Shown here in pieces: positions 24,580 to 34,020 of a stretch of DNA of 49,036 nucleotides. The stretch spans positions 1 through 49,036 of the forward strand of contig DVDU01000255.1 in NCBI GenBank assembly GCA_015296065.1. Direction: 5' to 3'. The position numbers and the translations under genes were made by a program. Position 1 is the stretch's first letter. The number at the start of each line of letters is the position of its first letter. The stretch is from Oscillatoriaceae cyanobacterium M33_DOE_052 (lineage in GTDB: Bacteria > Cyanobacteriota > Cyanobacteriia > Cyanobacteriales > Laspinemataceae). A model generated the notes under the pieces. The model was not told the DNA's origin and searched no databases. It saw only the letters and a program-made list of their open reading frames with translations.

Positions 24580-26433
24580 ATGGCTGGATTGAAATGGGTA
24601 AATTGGCGCCCGTGGGGAAATATCGGCAAAATTGATGAATTGCCTCTACAGGGGAACGCCGAGAAGGATTTGCCAGATTTTACCGAGTGGGGATATGAAG
24701 CGATTAAGCGGTTAGGGAGTAATTATACTGGGGGGAGGTTGGCGTATTTGGGGGTAAACGGGAAAACGCGGGAACCGGTAGTAATTAAGCAGTTTCAGTT
24801 TGCGAAACCCGGTGCAGATTGGTCTGCGTATAAGATGCACGATCGGGAAATTGAGGTGTTACGTTCTTTGAGTCATCCCGGTATCCCCCGCTATTTTGAC
24901 TCGTTCGAGACTCCTGATGGGTTTTGCTTAGTGCAAGAATATAAAAACGCCGAATCATTAGCAGGTGCGCGCCGGTGGACGCCGGAAAATGTGAAAAAAA
25001 TCGCGCTCGGTGTGCTGGAAATATTGGTTTATTTGCAAAATCGCCGAGACAGTGTGATTCACCGAGATATTAAGCCGGAAAATATCTTAGTTGATGATGC
25101 TTTGAATGTCTATTTAATCGATTTTGGTTTGGCGAAGCCTACCGGGGAAATGGTGGCAATGAGCAGTGTGATGGCGGGGACGCCGGGATTTATGCCGCCG
25201 GAACAACTGTTCAGTCAAGAGCTGACTCCGGCATCAGATTTATATAGTTTAGGTGTGACTTTAATTTGTCTTTTATGTCATAAGCCGTCCCATGAAATTG
25301 GCGAATTAATTACGAGCGATTACCGGTTAGAATTTCGGGACATGACGAAACACGTGAGTGAGGAGATGATTAATTGGCTAGAAAAGATGGTACAGCCGAA
25401 TGCGCAGGAGCGCTATAGTAATGCAGCGGCGGCGTTGGAAGGTTTGGCACCCATTGCCGTGCATAGGACTGTGCCGGAGGTAGAATTAATTCCCGGTAAT
25501 TTGGCATTGACGGGAAAATGGGGGGAAGTCATTACGGCGAGTATTTGGGTGAAAAACCAGGTGCCTGATACGGTTTTTCAGGGAACCTGGCAGGTGGGAA
25601 CGCTGGATCAGGTGGTAGATAGCGATTGGATTTATGTGCGTCCCAAGTCGGTGAAGGGGAATCATGTAGAAACTAAAGTTATCGTCAAAACTGATAATTT
25701 AGTGGCGGGGATGGTCTATGATGCGAGCATCTTTTTGCAGGGAAATGGGGCGAATAAAACTCAAGTGGTGCCGGTGAAAGTGACGATAGAAGAACCGGTA
25801 GCGGTGGTGACAGCTACAGCGGGAAATCATTGGCTAGAAAAGATATCCACATCATCGGTGCCTGTGGGGGTGTTTTTGGTGAGTTTGGGGGCGCCAGTGG
25901 TGGTAGCAGAACCGCGTGTGGCGGTGATTTTGGCGGTGATTTTGGCGGTGTTGCTAGGGCTGGGAAGGTGGGAAAAGCTGGGGGATAAGGATATAGAAAA
26001 GGTGGCGGAGTTTAGCCAGCGGTGGTTGATGGCTCCGGGTTTGGGGATTTTGGGGATTTGGTTTGTCAGTGGCTTGGGGATTGATTGGGGGGATAATCCG
26101 CCAATTAAGTTATTGACGGCGTTGTTTTTAGGGATGGGCATGGGGGGAGTTGGGATGGCGGTTTTGGATGTATATCGGGCGATGGTAAAGCGGCTGATTT
26201 TGGCTTTACCGGTGGTGGTATTTGGGGCATCGTTTACCTTATTGGGGTTAAAAGCTGGTTTGATGGGGGAAATAGGGGAAGTGGCGGCGGTGGTTTTGGT
26301 GGTCAGTGCTTTGGTGAAACAGGAGATAAAAGCGGGGGATGTGGATGGGAAAATGCTGGTGACACGGTTTGGTTTACCGGGGTTTTTGGGGGTGGCTCTG
26401 GGGTTGATGTGGTTGTTGATGATTGGTGGTTGA
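24580..26433 (+). CDS. Ser/Thr protein kinase with C-terminal membrane domain
   Basis: A 617-residue eukaryotic-type kinase. The ATP-binding lysine is K70 (VVIKQFQF), with an alpha-C glutamate in EIEVLRSLSHPGIPRYFD. The catalytic loop is VIHRDIKPENILV (D163), followed by DFGLAKP (D181) and the activation-segment end GTPGFMPPEQL. The kinase domain ends about residue 285. About 300-410 is beta-rich and may be an Ig-like/IMCA-type sensor or linker. From about 425 onward several hydrophobic helices follow (VGVFLVSLGAPVVVA, VAVILAVILAVLLGL, LGILGIWFVSGLG, MLLMIGG-like end), so it is anchored in a membrane by its C-terminus. All catalytic residues are present. The substrate is unknown. Confidence 0.93.
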   Translation: MAGLKWVNWRPWGNIGKIDELPLQGNAEKDLPDFTEWGYEAIKRLGSNYTGGRLAYLGVNGKTREPVVIKQFQFAKPGADWSAYKMHDREIEVLRSLSHPGIPRYFDSFETPDGFCLVQEYKNAESLAGARRWTPENVKKIALGVLEILVYLQNRRDSVIHRDIKPENILVDDALNVYLIDFGLAKPTGEMVAMSSVMAGTPGFMPPEQLFSQELTPASDLYSLGVTLICLLCHKPSHEIGELITSDYRLEFRDMTKHVSEEMINWLEKMVQPNAQERYSNAAAALEGLAPIAVHRTVPEVELIPGNLALTGKWGEVITASIWVKNQVPDTVFQGTWQVGTLDQVVDSDWIYVRPKSVKGNHVETKVIVKTDNLVAGMVYDASIFLQGNGANKTQVVPVKVTIEEPVAVVTATAGNHWLEKISTSSVPVGVFLVSLGAPVVVAEPRVAVILAVILAVLLGLGRWEKLGDKDIEKVAEFSQRWLMAPGLGILGIWFVSGLGIDWGDNPPIKLLTALFLGMGMGGVGMAVLDVYRAMVKRLILALPVVVFGASFTLLGLKAGLMGEIGEVAAVVLVVSALVKQEIKAGDVDGKMLVTRFGLPGFLGVALGLMWLLMIGG

Positions 26434-26462
26434 GCGGGTGCCCATCCCCTTTGAAAGGGGGG

Positions 26463-26614
26463 AGGTTCGTAGTTGGGCTTTAGCCCTCTTTTAAAGGTTC
26501 GTAGTTGGGCTTTAGCCCTCTTTGAAAGGTTCGTTTTTTTTGGGCTAAAGCCCAACTACAAACTAGGGCTAAAGCCCAACTACAAACTAGGGCGGAAGCC
26601 CAACTACGAGCCGG
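26463..26614. repeat. Cluster of R1 repeats between convergent genes
   Basis: Two forward arms (GGTTCGTAGTTGGGCTTTAG) and three reverse arms (GGGCTAAAGCCCAACTACAAA and GGCGGAAGCCCAACTACGAG). The rightmost arm contains the stop codon of the PAS-GGDEF-EAL gene. The cluster probably folds as a bidirectional terminator. Confidence 0.85.
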
Positions 26615-29600
26615 AACGGGGGCGGTAGGGGCAAGATGGTTGGGGTGAGGAAATGAGGGAGGTGGCAGCGATCGCACTCAGGGGAGGGGAGAAGAAGTAG
26701 CCTTGGGCTAATTCACAACCGAGGGCACTAAGCTGTTCTAACTGGCTGGTGGTTTCGATGCCTTCGGCGGTAACGTCCATGTCCAGAGCGTGGGCGAGGG
26801 TGACGATCGCCCGGACAATTTTCTGGTGGGTGGGGTCGCTACCGAGAGACTTCACGAAGGAGCGATCGATTTTCAGGGTGTCACAGGGGAACTGATGCAG
26901 GTAGCTGAGGGAGGAGTACCCAGTGCCAAAGTCATCCAGTCCCAGGCGAATGTGACGCTGACGTAGTTGGGAGAGCGTCGCGATCGCGGCTTCGGTATTT
27001 TCCATGAGGATACTTTCGGTAATTTCCAGCTTTAAATTGTCGGGATTTAAACCCGTTGCCGCCAAAATTGAATCGATCGTTTCCAGCAAATCTGGCTGCA
27101 AAAATTGTTTGCCGGATAAATTGACACTGCAGGTCAAGGAGCTAAAATTGGGGTTTTGACACTGCCAGTGATGGAGCTGGCGGCAGGCTTCTTGCAATAT
27201 CCATTTCCCCAAAGGGACGATGAGGCCACTTTCTTCCGCCACCGGGATAAACTCCGTGGGCGAAATCAAACCCCGCTCTGGATGTTGCCAACGTACCAAA
27301 GCCTCGAAACCCCCTAAAGTCCCAGTGGCTAGAGAAATAATTGGTTGATAAAGGAGGAAAAAGGGTTGGCTAATGCCGTTTTCCAGCTCATACACAGCGC
27401 GGCGGAGGTCATTTTCTAGGTGGAGGAGCGCCACCGCCCGATCGCGCATCGCCGTATCAAACACCGCATGACGGCCCTTGCCCGCCTGCTTAGCGCGGTA
27501 CATCGCGATATCTGCATCCCGCAACAAATCAGCCGGTCGGGAACAGTCAGAACCACTCAGCGCAATACCAATGCTCGCCGTAATAAACAGCTCATGTCCT
27601 TGCAAACAGAACGGCGGTTGTAGCTGACGATGGATATCTTCCGCGATGGCGGTAGCATCGTTAGGAGTGCTAATATTCTCGCTGAAAATTACGAAATGGT
27701 CGCCCCCCAAACGCGCCAAAGTATCTCCCGGACGCAAACAGGCTTCCAAGCGCAGAGCAATCACAATTAACAGCATATCACCCACAGCGTGACCCAAGCT
27801 ATCATTCACCAACTTAAACCGGTCTAAGTCGATAAACAGAAGTGAAAACAGATACTCTGGTTGCCGTTTAGATTTGAGACTCGCTTCACGCAGCCGCTCC
27901 ATCAGTAGGGCGCGGTTGGGTAAACCGGTGAGGGCATCGTGATATGCTTGGTGGAACAGCTGCTCTTCCGCAGCTTTGCGCTGAGTGATATCGGTTTGGA
28001 CCCCGATATAGTGAGTGATTTCTCCCCGATCGTTTTCCACCGGCGAGAGGCGCAATTCATTCCAAAACAAACTGCCATTTTTGCGATAATTGCGCAGCAC
28101 TACCGTACAGTCAGTGCCTTTTTGGATAGCGTCACGCAGCTTGCCTAGTTCCGGTTGGTCTTTATCTCCACCTTGGAGAAAACTGCAGTTGCGTCCGAGG
28201 ACTTCCGCAGCAGTGTAACCAGTGATTCGTTCAAAACTGGGATTGACGTAAACTAAAGGAGTGTGTGGTTTCGCCTCCGAGATCACAATCCCATCAGAAG
28301 AAGCCGCGATCGCCCTTTCCAAGAGGCGTAATTTTTCCTCTTGCTGTTTGCGCTCTGTCACATCCCGACAATTGAGGACAAAACCGTTAATGCTCGGTTC
28401 GTGACTCCAGTTACTCCCCACGGCATCCAAATATACCCAATCCCCAGAACAGTGGCGGAAGCGAAACTCGATTTTTACCACTTCTCCTGGTTTTTTTAGC
28501 GCCTTAAAAAACTTTTCTAGTACCAGTTTGCGTTCTTGGGGGTGGATGAAATCTAAAGCATTTTTCCTGAGTAAGGCGCCCGCTTCATAGCCCAAAATCC
28601 GCTCTACTGAGGGACTTTGATAAGTGATTGTCCCTTCTGCACAGACCACCGCGATCGCATCGGAGGAATACTGCACTAGGGAGCGGAACCGAGCTTCACT
28701 TTTAGCCAGATCGGCTACAGCCTTTTGCCTAGCGTCAACATTAAGCGCCGTCAGACACACCCCCATCACCTCGCCAGTATCATTGAATACTGGTCCGTAA
28801 CTGAACTCAAACCACACCCCCTGAATTGGCTTTTCTAGGCGAATGTATTCTCCCTGAAGTGCCGCTTTAAAATGCACATTGAAATGTTCTAAATCTTCAG
28901 GCGCCACGTACTGATAAATCGAATCTCCTTCGCTAATTGCTCTTTGCCAAACCAGTTGAGCATTGTCTGCCGCTATTTTGTTAAAAGATTGGATTTTATA
29001 ATCGCGGTCAATCAATAAAATAGATTGCAATGAAGAATTCAGAATCGCTTTTAAATGAGCCTCCGATTGACTGAAAGCTAATTTTAACCGGACACGTTCC
29101 GTAATATCTTGATAAGTTTTGATAATGACTGGTTCACCATCCCAATCCAGGCATTCAGCAGCAATGCTGACCCAAGTCAGTCCTTGGCTTTGGCTCGTCC
29201 CATTGGCTTTCTTCACTTGCACCTCATAATTAGCCAAGGAACCATTGGTAGTAATAGCTCGCAAGAACTTGCGCCGTTCCCCACGATGACAAAACAAATC
29301 ATAGAACGGTTGCCCCACTGCCAAAGCCGCCTCCAAGCCAAACAACTCTCCGAAGCGGGAGTTAGCATCGATGATCACACCATCGCGGACTCGTTCCAGA
29401 GACATTGCCACTGGGATGACACCGATTAACTGGCGCCAGTAGGCACCCTTATGAGATATAGAGTCCCCCAATTGGGCAGGACTACCACCAACACCCGTCT
29501 TTCTGCCTGAGTGCATTCGGTCTCGCTGGGGGGACGACAGAAGTGGACGCGGACGCCCTGACTCCTCCCCCTCACTTCTGCTACCCGCCAGATTTGCTGA

Positions 29601-29654
29601 CTGCATCTTTCCCACCATCCATTCCTCATCGCCTGTAGGCTCAATAAATTTCAT
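26604..29654 (-). CDS. Multi-PAS GGDEF-EAL protein (c-di-GMP turnover)
   Basis: A 1016-residue cytoplasmic signalling protein. Four PAS/PAC modules span about 75-565 (for example ALAVGQPFYDLF, SIYQYVAPEDLEHF, YQSPSVERILGYEAG, ERITGYTAAEVLGRNCSFLQ, the last with a LOV-like RNCSFLQG). GGDEF spans about 575-735, but its signature reads GGDHF, so cyclase activity is doubtful. EAL spans about 750-995 with FEALVRW, NLSGKQF, LEITES, DDFGTGYSSL, KIDRSFV, TAEGIET and AQGYFF, so phosphodiesterase activity is likely. It possibly senses light or redox through the PAS set. The last codons (SGS-TAG) come from an R1 repeat. Confidence 0.93.
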   Translation of the reverse strand: MKFIEPTGDEEWMVGKMQSANLAGSRSEGEESGRPRPLLSSPQRDRMHSGRKTGVGGSPAQLGDSISHKGAYWRQLIGVIPVAMSLERVRDGVIIDANSRFGELFGLEAALAVGQPFYDLFCHRGERRKFLRAITTNGSLANYEVQVKKANGTSQSQGLTWVSIAAECLDWDGEPVIIKTYQDITERVRLKLAFSQSEAHLKAILNSSLQSILLIDRDYKIQSFNKIAADNAQLVWQRAISEGDSIYQYVAPEDLEHFNVHFKAALQGEYIRLEKPIQGVWFEFSYGPVFNDTGEVMGVCLTALNVDARQKAVADLAKSEARFRSLVQYSSDAIAVVCAEGTITYQSPSVERILGYEAGALLRKNALDFIHPQERKLVLEKFFKALKKPGEVVKIEFRFRHCSGDWVYLDAVGSNWSHEPSINGFVLNCRDVTERKQQEEKLRLLERAIAASSDGIVISEAKPHTPLVYVNPSFERITGYTAAEVLGRNCSFLQGGDKDQPELGKLRDAIQKGTDCTVVLRNYRKNGSLFWNELRLSPVENDRGEITHYIGVQTDITQRKAAEEQLFHQAYHDALTGLPNRALLMERLREASLKSKRQPEYLFSLLFIDLDRFKLVNDSLGHAVGDMLLIVIALRLEACLRPGDTLARLGGDHFVIFSENISTPNDATAIAEDIHRQLQPPFCLQGHELFITASIGIALSGSDCSRPADLLRDADIAMYRAKQAGKGRHAVFDTAMRDRAVALLHLENDLRRAVYELENGISQPFFLLYQPIISLATGTLGGFEALVRWQHPERGLISPTEFIPVAEESGLIVPLGKWILQEACRQLHHWQCQNPNFSSLTCSVNLSGKQFLQPDLLETIDSILAATGLNPDNLKLEITESILMENTEAAIATLSQLRQRHIRLGLDDFGTGYSSLSYLHQFPCDTLKIDRSFVKSLGSDPTHQKIVRAIVTLAHALDMDVTAEGIETTSQLEQLSALGCELAQGYFFSPPLSAIAATSLISSPQPSCPYRPRSGS

Positions 29655-30080
29655 CGGCGCTACTTCTCACAACCATGCCTGAATCCACCAGCCCTTGGAC
29701 CCCTCAGCCTTTTTCTGGGGTTCTTGATATTTTCCTCATTGGTTGATAAAAATCTTCATAAAGATTTTGATATCAATATTATTGAGGTTTGATAAATTTG
29801 CCTCCGTACCCCAGACCCCACACCCCAACTTCTCTGTTTTGGTCTGTATCCGGTACTTATGCAGCCCTCTCATTTTAAATTTAAGTTACCAAATACCACA
29901 ATCCGGGAGAATAAGTCAACATAATTTAAGATTCTTTAACAAAACTTCATAAAACGAGAGAAAATTACACTCCGGGCGGGTATTCAAAAATCAAGGCGCA
30001 ACCGCTACAGTGAAAAAATCATCGATGGTGGGTGTTTGTGCCCACTAGCGTCGGAAAAATCACATAGGAGAGTAGCTTTA
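29655..30080. other. Divergent intergenic region before acnB
   Basis: AT-rich region with no gene supported. TTTAAATTTAAGTTACC and similar tracts occur, and TAGGAGAG at 30065 is the ribosome-binding site for acnB. No repeat of the window's families falls here. Confidence 0.5.
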
Positions 30081-32690
30081 ATGCTCACATCTTACCGCCA
30101 GCACGTGGCCGCTAGAGCCGCCGAAGGTATCCCCCCCCTACCCCTGAATGCGGAACAAACTGCCGCTTTGTGCGAACTATTGCAAAATCCTCCCCAGGGA
30201 GAGGAGGAAACTTTGCGGCATTTGCTGCGCGATCGCATCCCCCCCGGAGTGGACCAAGCCGCCTACGTCAAAGCGGGATTTCTCACCGCCATTGCCAAAG
30301 GCGAAACCACCAGTCCCCTCGTGTCCCCCGTAGAAGCCATAGAACTCCTCGGCACAATGGTCGGCGGCTATAACGTCGGTTCCTTGATTGAGCTGCTATC
30401 ATCAGAAATCCCCGAAATTGCCCAAGCCGCCGCCGAAGCCCTCAAAAAAACCCTGTTGGTGTTTGACGCTCTGCACGATGTGCTAGAATTTTCTTCCACC
30501 AACAATTACGCCAAACAAGTAATCGACTCTTGGGCAGCCGCCGAGTGGTTCACCAGCCGCAACCCCCTCCCAGAGCAAATTACTGTCACCGTGTTTAAAG
30601 TGCCTGGGGAAACCAACACCGATGATTTATCCCCAGCGCGTCATGCCACCACCCGCCCCGATATCCCCCTCCACGCCAAAGCTATGCTGGAATCACGGCT
30701 AACTGGGGCGCTGGAAACGATCGCCGAACTGAAGCAAAAAGGCTATCCCGTCGCCTACGTGGGCGATGTGGTGGGTACGGGCAGCTCCCGCAAGTCCGCC
30801 ATTAACTCCGTGTTGTGGAACTTGGGTGATGATATTCCCTGCGTGCCCAATAAACGAGGAGGAGGGTATATCTTAGGCGGCGCGATCGCCCCCATCTTCT
30901 TCAACACCGCCGAAGACTCCGGCGCCCTCCCGATCGAGTGCGATGTCACCCCCATGAACACCGGCGACATCATCACCATCCACCCCTACAAAGGAGAAAT
31001 TACCAACCAAAGCGGCCAAGTAATTTCCACCTTCACCCTCAAACCCAACACCATCCTCGACGAAGTACGCGCCGGAGGCCGGATCCCCCTCATCATCGGA
31101 CGCAGCCTCACCGACAAAACCCGCAAAGCACTAGGACTCGACCTGAGCCCCATCTTCACCCGTCCCCAACTCCCCGCAGACACCCAAAAAGGCTTCACCC
31201 TCGCCCAAAAAATCGTCGGTCAAGCCTGCGGACTCCCCGGCGTTCGTCCCGGCACCTCCTGCGAACCCCTAATGACCACCGTCGGTTCCCAAGACACCAC
31301 CGGACCCATGACCCGGGACGAACTCAAAGAACTTGCCTGCCTCGGCTTTTCCGCCGACCTGGTAATGCAGAGTTTCTGCCACACCGCCGCCTATCCCAAA
31401 CCCGTAGATATCAAAACCCACAAAGAACTACCCGACTTCTTCTCCACCCGAGGCGGCGTCGCCTTACGACCAGGAGACGGCATCATCCATTCCTGGCTCA
31501 ACCGGATGCTCCTTCCCGACACCGTAGGCACCGGCGGCGACTCCCACACCCGCTTCCCCCTAGGAATATCCTTCCCCGCCGGTTCCGGCTTAGTCGCCTT
31601 CGCCGCTGCCCTCGGGGTGATGCCTCTAGATATGCCCGAATCAGTCTTAGTCCGGTTTAAAGGCGAATTGCAACCCGGCGTCACCCTCCGGGATATCGTC
31701 AACGCCATCCCCTATGTGGCAATTCAGCAAGGACTGCTCACCGTCGCCAAACAAAACAAGAAAAACATCTTCTCTGGGCGGATTATGGAAATGGAAGGCT
31801 TACCCGATTTAAAAGTCGAACAAGCCTTTGAGCTGACCGACGCCACCGCCGAGCGTTCCTGTGCCGGATGTACGATTAAACTCAGCGAGGAAACTGTCGC
31901 TGAATACATCCGCTCCAACATCGCCCTCCTGAAAAACATGGTGGCGCGGGGATATCAAGATGGCCGCACCATTATGCGCCGCGTCGCCAAAATGGAGCAA
32001 TGGTTAGCCAATCCCCAATTACTCAGCGCTGACAGCGATGCTGAATATGCCGAAATCATAGAAATTGATTTAAACCAAATCAAAGAGCCCATAGTTGCCG
32101 CTCCCAACGACCCAGACAACATCAAATTAATGTCAGAATGCGCTGGGGACACCATCCATGAAGTCTTCATCGGTTCCTGCATGACCAACATCGGCCATTA
32201 TCGCGCCGCCGCTAAAATATTGGAAAATGCAGGCACCGCCAAAGTGCGGTTATGGATTTGTCCCCCCACCCGCATGGATGAAAAACAGCTCCGGGAAGAG
32301 GGAGTTTATGGCGTATTCGCCGCCGCTGGTGCCCGCACAGAAATGCCGGGATGCAGCCTTTGTATGGGGAATCAAGCCCGTGTGGAAGATGGCGTTACCG
32401 TGTTTTCCACTTCTACCCGCAACTTCAACAACCGCATGGGCAAAGATGCGCGAGTTTATCTCGGTTCAGCGGAATTAGCTGCAGTTTGCGCCCTCCTCGG
32501 ACGCATTCCCACGGTGGCGGAATATACGGCGATCGTCACCGAGAAAATCAATCCCTTTGCAGCGGAATTGTACCGCTATCTCAACTTTGACCAAATTGCT
32601 GGTTTTGAAGATGAAGGGCGCGTGATTCCTTTGGAAGAAATGCCCAAAATTGAGGATATTTTGGGAATGCCCGTAGGCGCAAGTAAGTAA
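30081..32690 (+). CDS. acnB: Aconitate hydratase B
   Basis: An 869-residue AcnB-type aconitase, interconverting citrate and isocitrate (and 2-methylisocitrate in some bacteria). It has the HEAT-like N-terminal domain of AcnB ([22 protein letters not shown]), a swivel domain and the catalytic domains. Iron-sulfur cluster cysteines are C700 ([11 protein letters not shown]), C758 and C761 ([12 protein letters not shown]). The substrate motif [18 protein letters not shown] is intact. I use the ATG at 30081, preceded by TAGGAGAG, since an upstream in-frame extension of 15 codons has no family match. It stands alone and is followed by R1 repeats. Confidence 0.97.
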   Translation: MLTSYRQHVAARAAEGIPPLPLNAEQTAALCELLQNPPQGEEETLRHLLRDRIPPGVDQAAYVKAGFLTAIAKGETTSPLVSPVEAIELLGTMVGGYNVGSLIELLSSEIPEIAQAAAEALKKTLLVFDALHDVLEFSSTNNYAKQVIDSWAAAEWFTSRNPLPEQITVTVFKVPGETNTDDLSPARHATTRPDIPLHAKAMLESRLTGALETIAELKQKGYPVAYVGDVVGTGSSRKSAINSVLWNLGDDIPCVPNKRGGGYILGGAIAPIFFNTAEDSGALPIECDVTPMNTGDIITIHPYKGEITNQSGQVISTFTLKPNTILDEVRAGGRIPLIIGRSLTDKTRKALGLDLSPIFTRPQLPADTQKGFTLAQKIVGQACGLPGVRPGTSCEPLMTTVGSQDTTGPMTRDELKELACLGFSADLVMQSFCHTAAYPKPVDIKTHKELPDFFSTRGGVALRPGDGIIHSWLNRMLLPDTVGTGGDSHTRFPLGISFPAGSGLVAFAAALGVMPLDMPESVLVRFKGELQPGVTLRDIVNAIPYVAIQQGLLTVAKQNKKNIFSGRIMEMEGLPDLKVEQAFELTDATAERSCAGCTIKLSEETVAEYIRSNIALLKNMVARGYQDGRTIMRRVAKMEQWLANPQLLSADSDAEYAEIIEIDLNQIKEPIVAAPNDPDNIKLMSECAGDTIHEVFIGSCMTNIGHYRAAAKILENAGTAKVRLWICPPTRMDEKQLREEGVYGVFAAAGARTEMPGCSLCMGNQARVEDGVTVFSTSTRNFNNRMGKDARVYLGSAELAAVCALLGRIPTVAEYTAIVTEKINPFAAELYRYLNFDQIAGFEDEGRVIPLEEMPKIEDILGMPVGASK

Positions 32691-32704
32691 CCCATTAATA
32701 ATGC

Positions 32705-32879
32705 AGGTTCGTAGTTGGGCTTCAGCCCAAAATCAAAGAGGGCTAAAGTCCAACTACGAGCCTGGAAGAGGGCTACAATTAATTATCCAGGTTCGTAGTA
32801 GGGCTTCAGCCCAAAATCAAAGAGGGCTAAAGCCCAACTACAAACCTGTTTGAGGGCTAAAGCCCAACTACAAACCTTT
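32705..32879. repeat. Cluster of R1 repeats downstream of acnB
   Basis: Two complete inverted pairs (GGTTCGTAGTTGGGCTTCAG with GGGCTAAAGTCCAACTACGAG, then GGTTCGTAGTAGGGCTTCAG with GGGCTAAAGCCCAACTACAAA) plus an extra arm. They may terminate acnB transcription and mark the left edge of the toxin/defence island. Confidence 0.85.
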
Positions 32880-32957
32880 TTGATTATCTGCTATAATTAA
32901 GGTGTCAGTTATAATTAGCTGTTGTTATAAAATATTAAAATATGTTAATTTCTCCTT

Positions 32958-33317
32958 ATGCTTCAGCAATGGACTGTAATTTTACATAAAGATTTTGAGC
33001 CTGAGTTTGATGCTCTCAACGATATTGTACAAGATGAGCTACTGAACCGAAAGGCTCTGCTACAGCAGGCGGGGCCTCAGCTCGGTCGTCCTTACGCCGA
33101 TACCCTCAAGGGGTCGAAGCATCCTAATATGAAAGAATTACGGTTTAATGCGGATAATGGAGTATGGCGAGTTGCATTTGCTTTTGACCCCGATCGGCAA
33201 GCGATTATTTTAGTGGCTGGAGACAAAGCTGGACAGAATGAGTCTAGATTTTACAAACAACTGATTGCCAAAGCTGATGCTAGATTTGACCAACATTTAA
33301 AACAAGTGGAGGAATAA
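32958..33317 (+). CDS. RelE/HigB-type toxin (Gp49-like, DUF891)
   Basis: A 119-residue protein with the features of phage-derived Gp49-like/HigB toxins: WTVILHKDFEPEFDAL, GRPYADTLKGSKHPNMKELRF, VWRVAFAFDPDRQAIILVAGDK, ESRFYKQLIAKADARFDQHL. Such RelE-fold toxins cleave mRNA on the ribosome. The gene stops three bases before the antitoxin-like gene, whose Shine-Dalgarno (GGAGG) lies within this gene's last codons, a coupled toxin-first order typical of higBA. It has an AT-rich promoter region (TATAATTA, TATAAAATATTAAAATA) upstream. Confidence 0.85.
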   Translation: MLQQWTVILHKDFEPEFDALNDIVQDELLNRKALLQQAGPQLGRPYADTLKGSKHPNMKELRFNADNGVWRVAFAFDPDRQAIILVAGDKAGQNESRFYKQLIAKADARFDQHLKQVEE

Positions 33318-33319
33318 AG

Positions 33320-33994
33320 ATGGGACGGAATATAGAAGAAATAGTAAACTCGTTGCCACCAGAACGCCGGGAAAAAATTGAGCGTCGTAGCGCTGAGCTG
33401 CTGACTGAATATAAAACCAGACAAAAGCTAAAAGAAATTCTAGAAAATAGCGAAGAATTTAGCCTTGATGAAGAAGTAATGATATTGTTATTAATGCTTC
33501 GGTTAATGAACCATTTTCATGTGACTGCATTAAGATTAACCGCACCGCTGAAAATCAACTTTTCCCGGCTTATTGATTTGGTTGAAGAATTAAAAGGTAG
33601 CCTAGAGGTGGTAGTCAATTTGCCTGGTAAATCGCCCGTGTGTTTGCCGATCGCTATACAGGAGGAAATGATGTCTGAAACCAATGTAATCACCAATACC
33701 CCACCAGAACCACCAGTTTCCCATGCTCTGAGCGGATTACTGCCCCAATTGTTGCAAGAAATCCAGCAAACTCCCAAAGAATACTGGCCAAATCTCCTGC
33801 AAATCATCCGCCTGTTTCGGGAAAGCGTCAATGGTGACAAACCAGCATCCGCTCCTCTGGATCAACAGGCGATAGAGATGACTCCCGCCCAACAATATGA
33901 AGCCTTGAGCCAACTTATCCAGTCTTGGGTAGATGAGGGAGACGAACAAGAGCAAACCGAAACTGCCGAGTATCTGCGGCAAGTTCTCGATTAA
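33320..33994 (+). CDS. Composite antitoxin: HigA-like N-terminus plus VapB-like C-terminus
   Basis: A 224-residue protein. Residues 1-45 (MGRNIEEIVNSLPPERREKI, then AELLTEYKTRQKLKEIL) match the start of XRE antitoxins paired with Gp49-like toxins. The following 50 residues do not show the expected helix-turn-helix (no QxxLA...VS-type pattern), but DLVEELKGSLEVVVNLPGKSP resembles those antitoxins' C-termini, so the HTH core looks replaced or decayed. From residue 118 the sequence is unrelated (PPVSHALSGLLPQLLQEI; LRESVN-type helix; WVDEGDEQEQTETAEYLRQVL) and precedes a PIN toxin gene by 26 bases. An internal start is strong: see 33661. So this gene may give two products. Confidence 0.65.
   Translation: MGRNIEEIVNSLPPERREKIERRSAELLTEYKTRQKLKEILENSEEFSLDEEVMILLLMLRLMNHFHVTALRLTAPLKINFSRLIDLVEELKGSLEVVVNLPGKSPVCLPIAIQEEMMSETNVITNTPPEPPVSHALSGLLPQLLQEIQQTPKEYWPNLLQIIRLFRESVNGDKPASAPLDQQAIEMTPAQQYEALSQLIQSWVDEGDEQEQTETAEYLRQVLD
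33661..33673 (+). promoter_or_regulatory. Internal Shine-Dalgarno and start within the composite antitoxin gene
   Basis: GGAGG (33661-33665) is followed by AAATGATG, giving in-frame ATGs at 33668 and 33671. Spacing to the second is five bases. Translation from there would give a 107-residue protein (MSETNVITNTPP...) ending at 33994, a plausible stand-alone antitoxin for the PIN gene downstream. Confidence 0.6.
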
Positions 33995-34020
33995 AATCGT
34001 TAATCTAATCGGATATTTCT

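Noticed and set aside
25827-26555. Minus-strand 242-codon frame antisense to the kinase membrane domain
   Set aside because: It mirrors the valine/glycine-rich coding strand as Asn/Pro/Thr low-complexity; no motif.
30036-30080. Extension of acnB to 30036
   Set aside because: The ATG at 30081 has a strong TAGGAGAG site and matches the normal AcnB start.
30938-31660. Plus-strand 240-codon frame rich in Arg, Pro and His inside acnB
   Set aside because: It is a shifted-frame shadow of the clearly conserved aconitase gene, with composition typical of such shadows.
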